A DNA stretch of 64,000 nucleotides, from NCBI GenBank assembly GCA_033085395.1, contig JANQBS010000158.1:1-64000 (forward strand). The letters run 5' to 3'. Positions 1 through 11,108 of the stretch are shown here, one piece after another (the first letter of the stretch is position 1; each line of letters starts with the position of its first letter). The position numbers were made by a program, and so were the translations under genes. The DNA comes from Xanthoparmelia taractica (taxonomy: Eukaryota; Ascomycota; Lecanoromycetes; Lecanorales; Parmeliaceae). The notes under the pieces were generated by a model. The model saw only the letters and a list, made by a program, of their open reading frames with translations, was not told the DNA's origin and made no database searches.

Positions 1-339
1 AGTTTTCAGAGCCTTCGTAGCATATTTGAACAATGGAAGCAGTCAATCCCACTACACGTCCATTCGTTCGTGACAACGACGACTAGTATCAAGTTCATGG
101 AGTAGCTACACCAATATGCAGTGGCAAATAAACTATCTACGGCCTTAAAAATGACTACTCCTAGACGTATTTACAGCTATGTATGGCGATTTACCTCCTG
201 CTCTTCTTGGGTGGTCGTCCAAGCAAAAAATGGCGGGGTGGTCCGCCAAGGCCGAGCTCCCGCACAGGGTTTTGCAAACAAGAGTAGTCTAGTCCCAGAC
301 TACTCTTTAGGGCTACGCGACTTTGAATACGACGCCTAA

Positions 340-900
340 CAAAGGTTTAAAGTACGATACTAAATTACATAGCGGCCTAATACTAATATAATCTTTTATA
401 AAGTACTAAATAAAATTTTAATTACTTAAACAATAGAAAATTAATATCTAGAGTTATCTAACGTTATATAGTAAAGTATATTAACTCGCTAAGCGTACGT
501 TAAGATTTATTACGAATATTATTAGATATTCATCTAGTTATAGCTCTATACTATAGCGCTAAGTCTAAAGATCTTCTTAATACTTACTTGATATCTTTAA
601 AATTTAGAATATTAGAATATATACTTATTATTCTTAATTGGATCTAGATTAGTTACTGTCACGAATATATAGTGTGTTAGATAAATTCTACTGTCACAGG
701 CGGGGCTCGACGCTCTTTTGATCTAGCGAATGTGATTAGCACACGTCCCGTGACATTTACTTGATAATTAGAACTCTCTAGAATATAAACGCTATATATA
801 GAGTAATTATTGAAATAGATATTCTAGAAGTAGTCTTGATATTTTTTATAATAACTATTTTCTTTCTTCTATAGAGCTCTTTCTGCACGATACTCTAAGA
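340..900. repeat. AT-rich decayed repeat (RIP-like)
   Basis: This stretch is strongly A+T rich, dense in TA dinucleotides and stop codons in every frame, and carries no usable reading frame. It resembles the tract at 56.8-60.5 kb, which I can show is a mutated retroelement, so repeat-induced point mutation of an old transposon is the likely cause. I could not identify the element. A GC-rich patch with a GTGACA/TGTCAC-like inverted arrangement lies at about 656-755. Confidence 0.55.
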
Positions 901-934
901 ATGAAAGTTATAAATCTTTTAACCGTTACTTATT

Positions 935-1075
935 TACTCCCTAGTGGCTACGCCCCGAGCAATCACGTACTCACGGGGGACTTTGTTAGGGCTTACTTGC
1001 CCGCTCCGAAGGGGCTACTGTTCCCCCCCGAGCAAATGCCATCCCGCTCCGAGGGGCCTACGCCCCCGAGCAAAA
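935..1075. repeat. GC-rich degenerate short repeats
   Basis: Several copies of a motif close to GCTCCGAGGGG / GCCCCCGAGC occur in direct and inverted orientation (about 947-960, 1000-1030, 1045-1075). A related CGCCCCCGAGC occurs near 23,525 beside another AT-rich tract, so these may be ends of the same kind of decayed transposon. No coding potential is evident in the neighbouring short frames. Confidence 0.35.
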
Positions 1076-1595
1076 AATGTCTGGAGACATTGTGATTTCC
1101 TTTTACTGGATATAAACCGCCTCTACTTGATTCCCAGCAGAAAAAAAAAAACAATGCAGCAATATGGCTGAGACTCTTACGGTGAGACGCCTTGGTCCGG
1201 TAAATTACGCCGCCTCTGTGCTGGCTCATATCTTGCCGCATCATGCTGATCCGCATTAATGGCGTACTGTTCATTGCCGAGCCCTATCACGTTAACGTAA
1301 GCTCAATGAAAACGCGAGCAACACAGTTTGCGAGCGAGGCTTCTAACACCGAGCGGTGAGACTCCATGATTAACACAGTTGCATTCGGATTTCCCATAGA
1401 GAAGCCACTTCGGTGGGAAGGCGGCTGTGTGAATCAATTTGTATATCCTTATTGCCGCAATGCTGCTAGCACATCGCTATTGGCGCCCAATCTCAGACAT
1501 TGTATAAACACGCGGGGGAAGTGTGCTTGCCTACTGCGCTTTATCAAAGGAGCTTAAGAGCCCCAGATCCTTCATAATACCTCGGACGAGTCGCA

Positions 1596-2003
1596 ATGAT
1601 GCGGGAGAGTCTTTCTTCAGACGTTACTGACACCGTCAGTCTTACAATGAGCCATGGAGTGGACGTCGATCTCGGCGATAACCCGTCACTGACAATGGAT
1701 GTCGCTCCGGCTGCTCCAGTGGCAGGTCTGCCTTCCGTGGCGACAGAAGATCTTCATGACCTTGTTTGTGTCGGCTTTGGACCTGCATCGCTTGCTATCG
1801 GCGTAGCACTCCAAGATGCCTTCGAGTATTCGACGATTCCCTTTCAACAAAGGCCAAAGGTGGCTTTCCTGGAACGCCAAACGCATTTTGGCTGGCACGC
1901 GATAGTGGGAGGCCAATATCTGAAGCCTCCCCCATTGCATGACAAAGCAAAACGGCCATCTATGCCATACGACAAACTCAAAGCCCAGCGTCGCAAGGTC
2001 TGA
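1596..2003 (+). pseudogene. L-ornithine N5-monooxygenase-like fragment (SidA family)
   Basis: The frame from ATG 1596 carries, after about 50 low-similarity residues, the FAD-binding start typical of fungal L-ornithine N5-oxygenases: DLVCVGFGPASLAIGVAL, then a strand reading KVAFLERQTHFGWHA. SidA enzymes hydroxylate ornithine as the first step of hydroxamate siderophore synthesis and are about 500 residues long. Here the match is lost after the HFGWHA segment, where the family continues into a substrate/NADPH-binding region, and the frame stops at 135 codons. The sequence to about 2,450 has only short broken frames and I could not match it confidently to the rest of SidA. I read this as a 5' remnant of a dead gene. 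The family assignment rests on the Rossmann GxGPxxL motif and its context. Confidence 0.7.
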
Positions 2004-2640
2004 CTCTGTACTCTAGTTGCAGGACCTTTTAACATAACAAACCTGTGGCATGCAGTCTGAAAGTTGTGTCGCTGGAAGACAAAGCTGAGTACGAGTCGCC
2101 ATCCTATGCATGCATGGGGTCTTGCTATCTTCAACAGAGAAGTCGTAAGGGATAATATCAAAAACATCGTGCGTGAATCACAGGTTTCTACTCCTGTTCA
2201 TGACGCTGCTGCTGGTGCTGCCGCCGGCAGCCCATCTGCTCCTGATCTTGTTTTGACGGTACAACATGACGAGTCTCTACAAAGCCTTTCGATATCTCCG
2301 GAAAAGCGACCAGCCGCGCGTGATACGTACATTTCAACAGCCTAATTTTCACTTTGAACGCTTCTTGAGCCTGAAGATGTTTTTACGACCGACTGTCCGA
2401 ATCCTACTCTCCAGAACTTCACCGTCTCAGTCACTAGAGAAAGCATGAGGCTTCCACGGCGGAAGCTTTTTAGTGGCAACCACCGCGCTCTCCAGACTCT
2501 GGAAGAGTTGAAAAAGTCGGCAAGTGTAGTTATAAAAGTATCTCATCAGTTGATTCTATAATGACAAACTTTACGCCATCACTTAGCTGACGAAACTTTC
2601 TTTCAACAACCTACCGCTTGGACCTGCGCCCAACTACCGT

Positions 2641-3456
2641 ATGGACCCTGAGCAGTTGTCCCGAGAGCAAACCCTAAATTTGATGCAAAAATCATACTCA
2701 ATCGATCTATTGGACCATGCAATCAGAATCGGTGGCCCTAGTCCCCTTGGACTACCATCCTGGGTGTGTAACTGGAGCCGCTTCAGAGCACTGGGATGGC
2801 GTTCTTCGATATACAACGTCTCCAATGGCAACAAGCACCAATTCCACCCTACCACTGACAGCAGCTTCACCAAAAAGCGGCAATGGTGTGTATTGTCTCT
2901 AAGCCTGGCGACCTTGTGAGCCCCGACGATGCACAGAACATCACTCTCAAGGTTGAACAATGGCAGCATCTGGCTGGAGCAGATCAGGTTTTCGACATAT
3001 CTACCTGTGCTTCGAGCTACACTTCTGGATATGATCATGTCAAGCCAAGTTGAGCACGGAAGACTGTATTCGGGCGATATGGCTATGCTTGAGGAGTGTT
3101 GTTGGCGGCAATGGATTGTACGCATAAAGCGTGGGCCCGGACCGCTCGAGAGTCTTGATATATGGGTAACGCACGTTTACTTCCGCCACCAGATGCAGAG
3201 GGATACAGTGTACGCCACCCGCGAGGGGCGGTACATTTGGTGTTAATCCCCGTACCCTTCACGTTGGAGATCGAAATTTCATCGTACTCGAACAGCAAGC
3301 CAGAGTCTCGCTGGTCCTCCGAGCGCTCGCTCAAAGGCAACTCGCCCGAGAGATCATCGTTGAATCTCTGCCGTGATTACTCACTCCTACTTATATGGTT
3401 GTACGGATGGAGAGATGGTGACATCGGAAAACCGAGTGGTAAACGCTACATCTCCA
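2641..3456 (+). pseudogene. HET-family (heterokaryon incompatibility) gene remnant
   Basis: Three conserved pieces of fungal HET proteins appear in order but in different frames. First is GLPSWVCNWS (about 2753), the LPSWVPDWS motif downstream of the HET domain. Next is a segment ending SPDDAQNITLKVEQW (about 2919). Then comes TREGRYI followed after a frame change at about 3237 by NPRTLHVGDRNFIVLE, matching the family's GRYIGLGP...VGDRI.VL element. A last piece, YLYGCTDGEMV (about 3391), matches the C-terminal YV.GIMDGE motif. At least two frameshifts (near 2870 and 3237) and the missing N-terminal HET domain make this a pseudogene. HET proteins act in self/non-self recognition and are often in fast-evolving regions. 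Confidence 0.72.
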
Positions 3457-3741
3457 TAAGCCATACGAGTCATTCCAGGAGGCCACGTCGCCTACGCCTT
3501 ATTCCCGTGACGCAGTGGTTTCTTCCTTTCCAAGCAATCTCAAGAAAGAGGAAGGAATATCCCATTAGCGAATGGAAGGACCTTCTCAGAGATTTGCGAG
3601 TTCGTAAAGTCAAGTAGATACTTGACTGGGATACCAAAAATACTCAAGTTATTAGTAGTCCATGAAGATTAAGATCATAAAATTTGGTCGAGGGCAGGCC
3701 GCTCGTACGAGAAAAGGACGCCAAAACCCCTCGCCAGCTCA

Positions 3742-6357
3742 TTATAACGACTCCAACACAACCCTTGCAGTACCGAGATGGACAATCAGCGCAAAGACCA
3801 CCATTCCAAACCCCACCCGCAACTTCCCACTTCCCCCCAAAAATGGCTGTACATCGGATACATTTGATGATCCATTCGTAGGCTTCGCTCCGCCCGCTCC
3901 GCCTCCAATCCCATATATAATCAAGCTTCCCAAAGCTCCATCACCAGCCTGCGCAGCTGAACCCAACGGCACCGTCGAAGTGCCAATGACCAATTCCGAA
4001 GAGCCCAACGAAACCAGAGTACCGTCTACCGTCACTGCTGACGCACCCGGAGAAACCGATTGTGTACCGACCGCAAAGCCAGTGGGAGCCGCAGTGAACG
4101 TCTGGGATCCGACTTTGAAGACGGAGACGGGCGCCGAGGGCAGGGGCGTAGGTTTTCCGTTGACAATAAGTGCGTTGCCACCGGAAGGCAGAGAGAAAGT
4201 GCTTCCGGCGAACGTTACCGCTGGTCCACCTGGCAAAACGCTTTGGCCTCCGATAGCGAAACCAGTGGGAGCAGCAGTGAGAGTCAGGGATCCGACTTTA
4301 AGGACGGACATGGGCACGGAGGGCAGGGGCGTAGCTTTGCCATTGACGATAAGTGACTTGCCTCCAGAAGGTAGGGAGAAAGTGCTTCCGGCGAACGTTA
4401 CCGCTGGTCCGTCTGGCAGAACACTTTGGCCTCCGATCGCAAAGCCAGCGGGAGCAGGCGTGATTGTCTGGCCTGCTACTGTGAGGATCGGCGTCGGGGG
4501 TGGTGGAAAGGGTGATGTCTTGCCGTTGACCACGAGAGCGTTATTATTAGGGGCCAAAGCGACGGTTGTGCCACTGACCGTGGCCGCTTGACCGCCAGCG
4601 CTGATGATGTCGCCATTGACGAGAGTGATAATAGGGCCTGCAGACAAAAGCGGTAATGGAATGGTACTGCCGGCGATGACTATTTGACCTTTACCGACCG
4701 ATAGTGGCGTACCAGCTATGGTAGTCTGCTGACCTTGTTGGAGTGTGGTGCTTGCTATGATTACGCCGCCCCCACTTGCCGCTTGAAGCTGGTGGCCTCC
4801 AATTGATGGCAAGAGTTGAGCATGGTCTGCAGAAGACGGGTCATGGTTTCCATCTAGGCTCAACAGAGGTGCAGCGTTGTGCGCGTTACCAGGGTCAGCT
4901 ACTGGGTCCCCTTTGCTGACTTGGCCAGTTGGCAGAGGATTATTGGTTGGGGGGTCGTCAGGATGTCCTTGTGCTCCGTTTTCCCCATTGAGAGGGACTG
5001 TAACAGCTGCTGAAGTAGCAGGGTCACCGTTGTTATTATGGTCAAGAGATTCGATAGGAATTGACGGGTCGGTCTTCGGTTGGCCAGGATCTTGAGGATC
5101 CGGTTTCGGTTTATTGTCGGGAGACTTGCTCGGATCTGATGAGTGAGCGTTTTGCTGTGGTGGGTCTTGTGGTAAAGCATTTGGAGTAGGAGAGTTTGTT
5201 GCTGGCTTCCCGGGATCAACAGGGGGAGCTGTCGGTGTTGCTGGAGCGTGGGGTGGAGCTACAGGACTTCCTGGAGCTGGGGTAGGGGGTGATTTTTTAC
5301 CCGGATCTTCAACCAGAGCTGTTGCTGTATGTAGCGCAATTGGAGGATCAAAAGCACCCCAAAGCACAGCGTTGCAGGTATGCCACGCCGGGTCTACGCC
5401 GGTAAGGTCTTGTGGCATGGATAAGTAAGGGCCGTTCGTAGTGCTTTCCATGGCAACATCCAACCCCATGCACGTCCCGTTATAGCTGGTTGGATGCTGC
5501 AGCTCCGTAAGATTGAGAGCAGCAAACCCTCGATAGAAGCCCGCTGGTGCACCCGTGCACATTGATGTGGACAGAAAACCTGGCTCATAAGCGATCGTGG
5601 TGTTGTATGCTCTTCCACGAGTGAAATCCCCGTTCCCAAAAGACGGACATATGTCTGAGGCTCTCAAGTTACGATAGGCTACGTAGACTGAAGGGGAAAT
5701 ACTGCAGGTAGTTGCTGTAGTCAGTATCAGTAGAGAGGCGTGGAAACCAGCAGCAGACTAACAATGTGATATCATTCGAGATAAAACTTTGAGCGGTTGA
5801 TGTCGTGGGAGCTGACGTGTTCGTTGGGCTCTTTGTGTCTGTATCTACGGGCCAGTAGAAGACTTGAACGTCTCTCGCGGTGATCCAACATTTGACGCAA
5901 CAGTCTTTCGGAGGTCTGAGGGATGAAAGAAGTCAGTCACTATGTACGAAGCTAGATCGAGGCCAAACATTGCAATATTGGTAGACAGTGAGTGTTCAAA
6001 GCACGTTTTGCGCATCTGAGATCAGACAACCCGAATGTTAATGATCTCGAATCGATTATCATACATACATGTATTGAGGATTGGTCATATAAGTGAAGGT
6101 TTCGAGCGCCGTCTCGAACGCCGTGAGAGTGTCACGGTATACGTAAGGACTAGTTACCACAGATGCGAAAGAGCCAAGAAGGTTCGAACATGAACAGGCT
6201 GTTGAGAAATCCTCAGGTTCCGGTGGGCCGCCGCCAATAGGTGCAAGCCCATTCTGCGCTACCGCACACATAGCTACGCTCGGATGAGCTGAGTTACTAT
6301 ATGGGCCGACCGTTCCCTGGGACAGAGGGGAAGTAGCATTGACATTTATCGATACCG
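3742..6357 (-). CDS. Repeat-bearing fungal surface protein, spliced
   Basis: Minus-strand gene with three exons I can join in phase: 6357..6069, 5915..5763 and 5701..3742 (introns of 153 and 61 nt with GTATGT/CAG and GTTAGT/CAG ends). An exon with the start and signal peptide should lie above 6357 and was not found. The N-terminal part has the pattern seen in other fungal surface proteins: SPYVY..TLTAFETAL, a CC..C cluster followed by VQVFYWP, and SPSVYVAY...D.CPSFG. A Pro/Lys/Asp-rich spacer follows. The C-terminal half carries repeats of about 61 residues with a core like GGQSVLPGGPAVTFAGST. It ends in a hydrophobic tail compatible with a GPI signal. Function is unknown; I infer a cell-surface or secreted location. 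Confidence 0.75.
3880..4720 (-). repeat. Intragenic repeat array of the surface protein
   Basis: The coding repeats of the surface protein are visible at DNA level. The block around 4194-4229 recurs almost unchanged at 4376-4411, a spacing of about 182-183 bp (61 codons). More diverged units lie on both sides. Recent near-identical units next to old ones suggest ongoing unit gain by recombination. Confidence 0.7.
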
Positions 6358-8390
6358 CTGTGTTGTTTTAATAGGTTAGCGCAAAGTTGAGCTGAATGAG
6401 CGTTGGCTTTAGGAGTAGGCGGTTTTAGCAACCGAGACACATCTCAAACCCTCCTGAAGTCAAGGCATTTGGTTAACTCCCCGCTCTGGAGGCTATGCGA
6501 AGAACAGATGGGGAAGAAGGCAAATTCGTTCAGCTTTTGCGGCAATGACACTATCCTGGAGATGAAGAAAAGAGGACGTACAATTTGCAGACCTCGCTGA
6601 GGCAGCAATCAAACACAAGACCTTCACACATGACAATCCGCAGCAAAAACTTGACAGGCTTGAGAAAAATGAAGCAGACATGGTGAGCAGAAGACACTTA
6701 GCGCGCGATATGGATAAGTGTGGAACATGCAAAAGAGGCAATTGAAGTTGCGATAAAAAGAGCGTAGAAAAGCTGCAGAGAAGATTCAAACATCACCCCC
6801 TGTGCCGAACCTTTAAAAGTCATGTCTTTCACGGTCAAGGATTCTGGCACGGCATAAGCTCACGTCAGACTTCTTCAGGGCTGTACATAGTTGTGTAGAG
6901 AGCGCCTGCAGGCCTCTTGGCGGTGGAAGGAGGCAAAGCAAGATGGTGCCGAGATTTGTTCAGGCGCATCTCAGCCGCAATCCTACGTTTCAGCCTTCAG
7001 GTACCACCATACCAATGACTTGCTGCAGTGACGAAGGAAAAGAGTTGGAAAGCAATTTCCTGGCTTTCGCTGCGCAGACCATGAGTCGAACCGTTAATTT
7101 GGGTACTGTCGAAGGCGCGAAGCCGGGACGCCCCGGTACCTTGCTATACCCTTGACACTCTTTCTTCTATCCTAAATTATTAAATAGACTTATGTTAGGT
7201 AGGCTTCGAACATCTATATCAAAGTAGTTAATCTGTCGTATAGGCTATAATCTATCCTGCTTCTTTGGTTTTTCGTAGACATAGCAGGATGCTGCTGGCT
7301 GCTGCCAGCAGAATCTTGAGATGATTGATAGTAACCCAAGATGGTCTAGCTGTGAGAGCTAACTTAGTCAGACTACCAAATGGATCGGCAGGTGGCAGGG
7401 CAAACATAGAAGTCTTCACACGTCCGTGTTGTGCTCCTGCCATGCATCTACAAAGCGTCGGTCGTTCCAACTTTCCCCTGTATCCGGGAGCAAGGTCAGG
7501 AGACTAACTGTTCTTCGTTTCTATACTCGCAGCTTTGGACCGCTGCTAGCATGCTACTAACAAAGCATCTGTGCCTAGTTCAAATGCTGCTCTTCGCCGC
7601 TTGAACGGCAAGAAGTCAGAAAGAAAGAGGACCAAATGGCAGATCTAGATGCGCATCAGTATTCTATCTTCCTCCCTACCTCCTCAAAGATTGTGAATCG
7701 CTGATCAGACTACTTCGCTATCATCCGAGCCCGCAAGTACCGCGTCCCGAAAAGCATATCAGCAGACACACCACTCTACTCACTTTATCAACTCTTTGAG
7801 TCTTATCTCGTAGATAATGTGACACGCTACTGATTCCAGCTGGAGTACTTCTGGAAGCAGCGCAGCTGGGCTGTGAGAGATATACACCCGACCCCAAGGA
7901 CGACGACCCTGCTCGATACGCATTCCCGCTGTACTTGTCAGGTCCTTCAACCAAAGAATAGAGCCAAGAATTGCCTGCAATGCTCCGGCCCTCATTTCGC
8001 CAGAGGAAGCTGAAGAACTTAGGACTAGGCCTGAGTCAACCAACAAGTACGAAGAGCTACCTGAGTCGGCAAAGAATGTTCCGGCTCTTCGGAAAACGTT
8101 GTTTATGCCGTCCCATGACAATGTCGTGATGAAGAGTCATCATGATCCAAAGGCGTCTACTTGCTTCTGGGGGCCGCATATCTACTTCACATGAAACATT
8201 ATGATAAATATGACTACGGAAATTCACGGCTAACGCCTCGATTCAGATTTCTCCGGGGAGAAGCGGACGCTTGAAAAAGTCTACTAAGATATGCAGATCC
8301 TAGTAGACCATACACAAAGTGCATAGCATTTCAACACTATGAGAATCCAATAGTAACAGGTTCCAAACCTAACAGATCCTCACGAAGACC
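6358..8390. other. Intergenic, no supported gene
   Basis: Only short frames are present (longest about 113 codons, on the minus strand at 7780-8121), without recognisable motifs. The missing first exon of the surface protein should lie just above 6357. A small AT-rich dip occurs at about 7155-7260. Confidence 0.5.
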
Positions 8391-9129
8391 CTAGCCAGCG
8401 ATCCCATTGCTCCCATACCGACGCCGATACTCCTTAGCCACGGCACGTATTGCGTCGTTACTTGTGTCCTTCTGGTATGCTTGGCACCATTGCTTAATTT
8501 GGGCTGGAGAGACTGGTCCACCATGCTTCAGGATATAATGATGGAGGTATGATGCTGCGTCTGTGACATCGTATCGTCGAACTTCATTCCGACGAACCAG
8601 TCGATTCATTTTACCGCAAAGTGCGTAGTTCCACGGTGCTGCAATCACCTTCAGTCCTCTCTTTTCGAAAACCACATCATCTTGCTCAAGTGCTTCCTTA
8701 GTCACACAATGATGAACATTGGGCGGGAGCCAGAGAATAGCCTGATTGTTGAACCATTCGCCTCCCAGCGGAATCTGGCTTTGCATTTCAGCGTACCCGG
8801 CGGCCTCGTCTAGCAAGACTCGCTGATCGTTATTGAGATTCGTCCCAAAGAAGTCGACGTCGTGGGTTGCCAGCCGGCTTTGCAGTATTTACCGCCCCTC
8901 CAACGATGATGAGCGTGATGTTTTGGCCTTGCCTGTCAATGAAGTCTGCCATGCATTTCAAGGCTGTTTCGAGAGTTTGTCTGTCAAGCTCGTGGTCCTC
9001 GATTCGGATCGCCTTTCCGTCATGATCAAGCCGAGGCCTGGAGACATGCATAATAGGATCTTGAGGTGCCGATATGTTCAAGGCCTGTGCCTGACGTGGC
9101 TTGCTCTCCGTGGACATACCGCCGCCCAT
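8391..9129 (-). pseudogene. Nucleotidyltransferase-fold protein, frameshifted
   Basis: Two minus-strand frames join into one protein if a single frame change is allowed at about 8878. The first (9129 down) ends its good part in TLIIVGGAVNT. The second, from about 8878, reads LQSRLATHDVDFFGTNL and runs on without a break through the later frame to the stop at 8391. GG followed about 15 residues later by DVDFFG is the catalytic signature of the minimal nucleotidyltransferase fold (GG...hDhDhh). The whole protein would be about 245 residues. Homologous uncharacterised single-domain proteins are common in fungi; the substrate is unknown. A one-base indel in AAATACTGCAAAG explains the break. I see no intron signals there, so this is a recent pseudogene or an assembly error. 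Confidence 0.65.
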
Positions 9130-10136
9130 TTCTGTGGTAGCGGCAGGTCAGTCTCGAATACTGAGGCTTAGAGCTTTTAAGCTAGTAGTGTGGGATATAC
9201 TTTTAACATACCGCTTTAGACTGAGGGGATGTATGTGGCTGATGACCTACGTATTATTGGAACATTTCACAATCTCATTGACATGCTTGGATGTCATGAG
9301 GTTCTCCTTGTGTGGACCACAAACGCGCCCCAAATGATTGGCAGGTCAGCCACTCGTGTATTCTCAAGATTCTTGACATTTGTTAGTGTACATCTATCAA
9401 GCGATTTTCTTTTGGTCGTTGCCTGCTGCGCATCTTGGATAGCTGCGCGCTAGTAGGCTTGTACATTGCCCACGCCTTCCCTACCTCACTAAAGAAATCA
9501 CCAAACTGTGTCTTGTTTGCATATATAGTGTTATCGATAGTGTTATTGACATCCGTGTTATTATCATGGATTGTCATAAAAGTCAAGTGTCATTGTTGGA
9601 GAGTGGGTGTAGCTCTCTACTCAATCCCTCATTGATACCTCGTGTGTGTTGTAGCATACTACTCAATACCAGGTCTCGACATTTTGCAAGCCTTCGCTAT
9701 ATCTAGCGTGCGGACCAGCCAAACCAACAATCAACAGTCAACACCCAACATTTACTGTAACATTTGATGGCGTAAGTTCATTCATAGTGAAGGAAGCCCT
9801 CATCTAGCTTTGGAGGAGAGTTGCACTGTTCTGAAGCATCCTCTCAAAAAGACCTGGCCGGTACTGAAGATCTCAAGCCAATTGATGCCAAGCCTTCCTT
9901 AGGCACACGTGCCCAGTGTTTCCGGCTCCTGAGATACGTGTGGACATAGCTTCACAATCCTGAGATATGCTGAATGCAACATAAAGCATCTCGCTCGTTT
10001 GTATCCTGTGGACTATAGCCATTATAACTGGAGATTGAAGCACTTGAAGAGAAATTCGCCTTCGTCCCGGCAGCGGAATCGTTCCGTCCTTCCGTAACCG
10101 CACCCTCCAGTTGGCTGTCGAAGCAAGCGCTCCTCC
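9130..10136. other. Intergenic
   Basis: Only short, motif-free frames. It includes an AT-rich segment with a GTTATTGACATCCGTGTTATTATC-type near-repeat around 9530-9570 and would hold the promoters of the diverging genes on either side. Confidence 0.4.
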
Positions 10137-11108
10137 ATGTTCGAGAGCATCTCGAACTCTCCTCGACCAGAAGCAAAACCCCGTATAGTCAAGCTTCCAC
10201 GTCACGGTCTCCGCTTACTCGCCTCAACCTTGAACTCCCTCCACCGAACCTCACCCCCACCTCCTCTCCCAGACCACACTCTCACCATCGTCTGCGTGTC
10301 AGACACACATGGCACGCGTCCATCAATCCCACCCGGCGACCTTCTCCTTCACGCTGGAGACCTCAGTGAATGGGGTACCTTTTCCGAGATTCAAGCCCAA
10401 CTCACATGGCTGGCGGAACAGCCACACAAGTACAAGGTCGTCATAGCTGGGAACCATGACCTACTCTTCGACTCTGAGTTCCAGAAACGGCACCCAGAGA
10501 GATGGAGGCAGGCTATGCAGGTAGTATCTAACGATGAGCGCCTTGAATACTTTGACCATCCAGTGGCCGATCTCGATTGGGGAGACATGATATACCTCCA
10601 AAACTCGTCCGTCACCTTGTCTTTCCCTGGCGGTCGTAGCCTCAGTATCTATGGCTCACCTCTCACCCCTCAGTATGGTCTCTCCGCATTCCAACATCTT
10701 CCTTCAGAGGATATCTGGACTAGACAGGTTCCCCTACACACCGATATCATCCTCACGCATGGCCCACCTCGAGGCCACCTAGATGGATTCAAGAAGTCTG
10801 GATGCACTTTTTTGACGCAGGAGGTTGTGCGAGTGCGACCACGCTTGGTGGTATTCGGACATATTCATGTGGGACACGGGACTGAAGAGAGGGTTTATGA
10901 TCGGGTGGGCAAAGCTTATGAGCAGATCTCAGTGCAAGGGGCTGGAAAGGGGAACTTAGTGGGCATGGTATGGGGCGTCATGTGGGGTTATCTGATTCCT
11001 AGATCATGGCGGCGTCCAGAGGAGAGGACGACTTTCGTCAATGCCGCCGTTGTGGAGGGATATGAGAACCATGTGGTGAAGAACGAAGCTGTCGTTCTGC
11101 AGATATGA
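10137..11108 (+). CDS. Calcineurin-like metallophosphoesterase
   Basis: Single-exon gene of 323 codons. The metallophosphoesterase motifs are all present in order: VSDTHG (about residue 55, D-x-H metal ligands), HAGDLSEWG (GD..E), IAGNHDLLF (GNHD), LTHGPP (H) and FGHIHVGHG (GHxH). The arrangement and the GSPLTP segment resemble the MPPED1/MPPED2 (239AB) class of cytosolic phosphoesterases, which hydrolyse phosphodiester bonds using a bimetal centre. The length is usual for the class. The start at 10137 gives about 50 residues before the fold; a later start cannot be excluded. The gene appears intact and the physiological substrate is not known. Confidence 0.9.
   Translation: MFESISNSPRPEAKPRIVKLPRHGLRLLASTLNSLHRTSPPPPLPDHTLTIVCVSDTHGTRPSIPPGDLLLHAGDLSEWGTFSEIQAQLTWLAEQPHKYKVVIAGNHDLLFDSEFQKRHPERWRQAMQVVSNDERLEYFDHPVADLDWGDMIYLQNSSVTLSFPGGRSLSIYGSPLTPQYGLSAFQHLPSEDIWTRQVPLHTDIILTHGPPRGHLDGFKKSGCTFLTQEVVRVRPRLVVFGHIHVGHGTEERVYDRVGKAYEQISVQGAGKGNLVGMVWGVMWGYLIPRSWRRPEERTTFVNAAVVEGYENHVVKNEAVVLQI

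Noticed and set aside
3662..4591. A 309-codon plus-strand open frame.
   Set aside because: It is antisense to the repeat part of the surface protein and reproduces its 61-codon periodicity.
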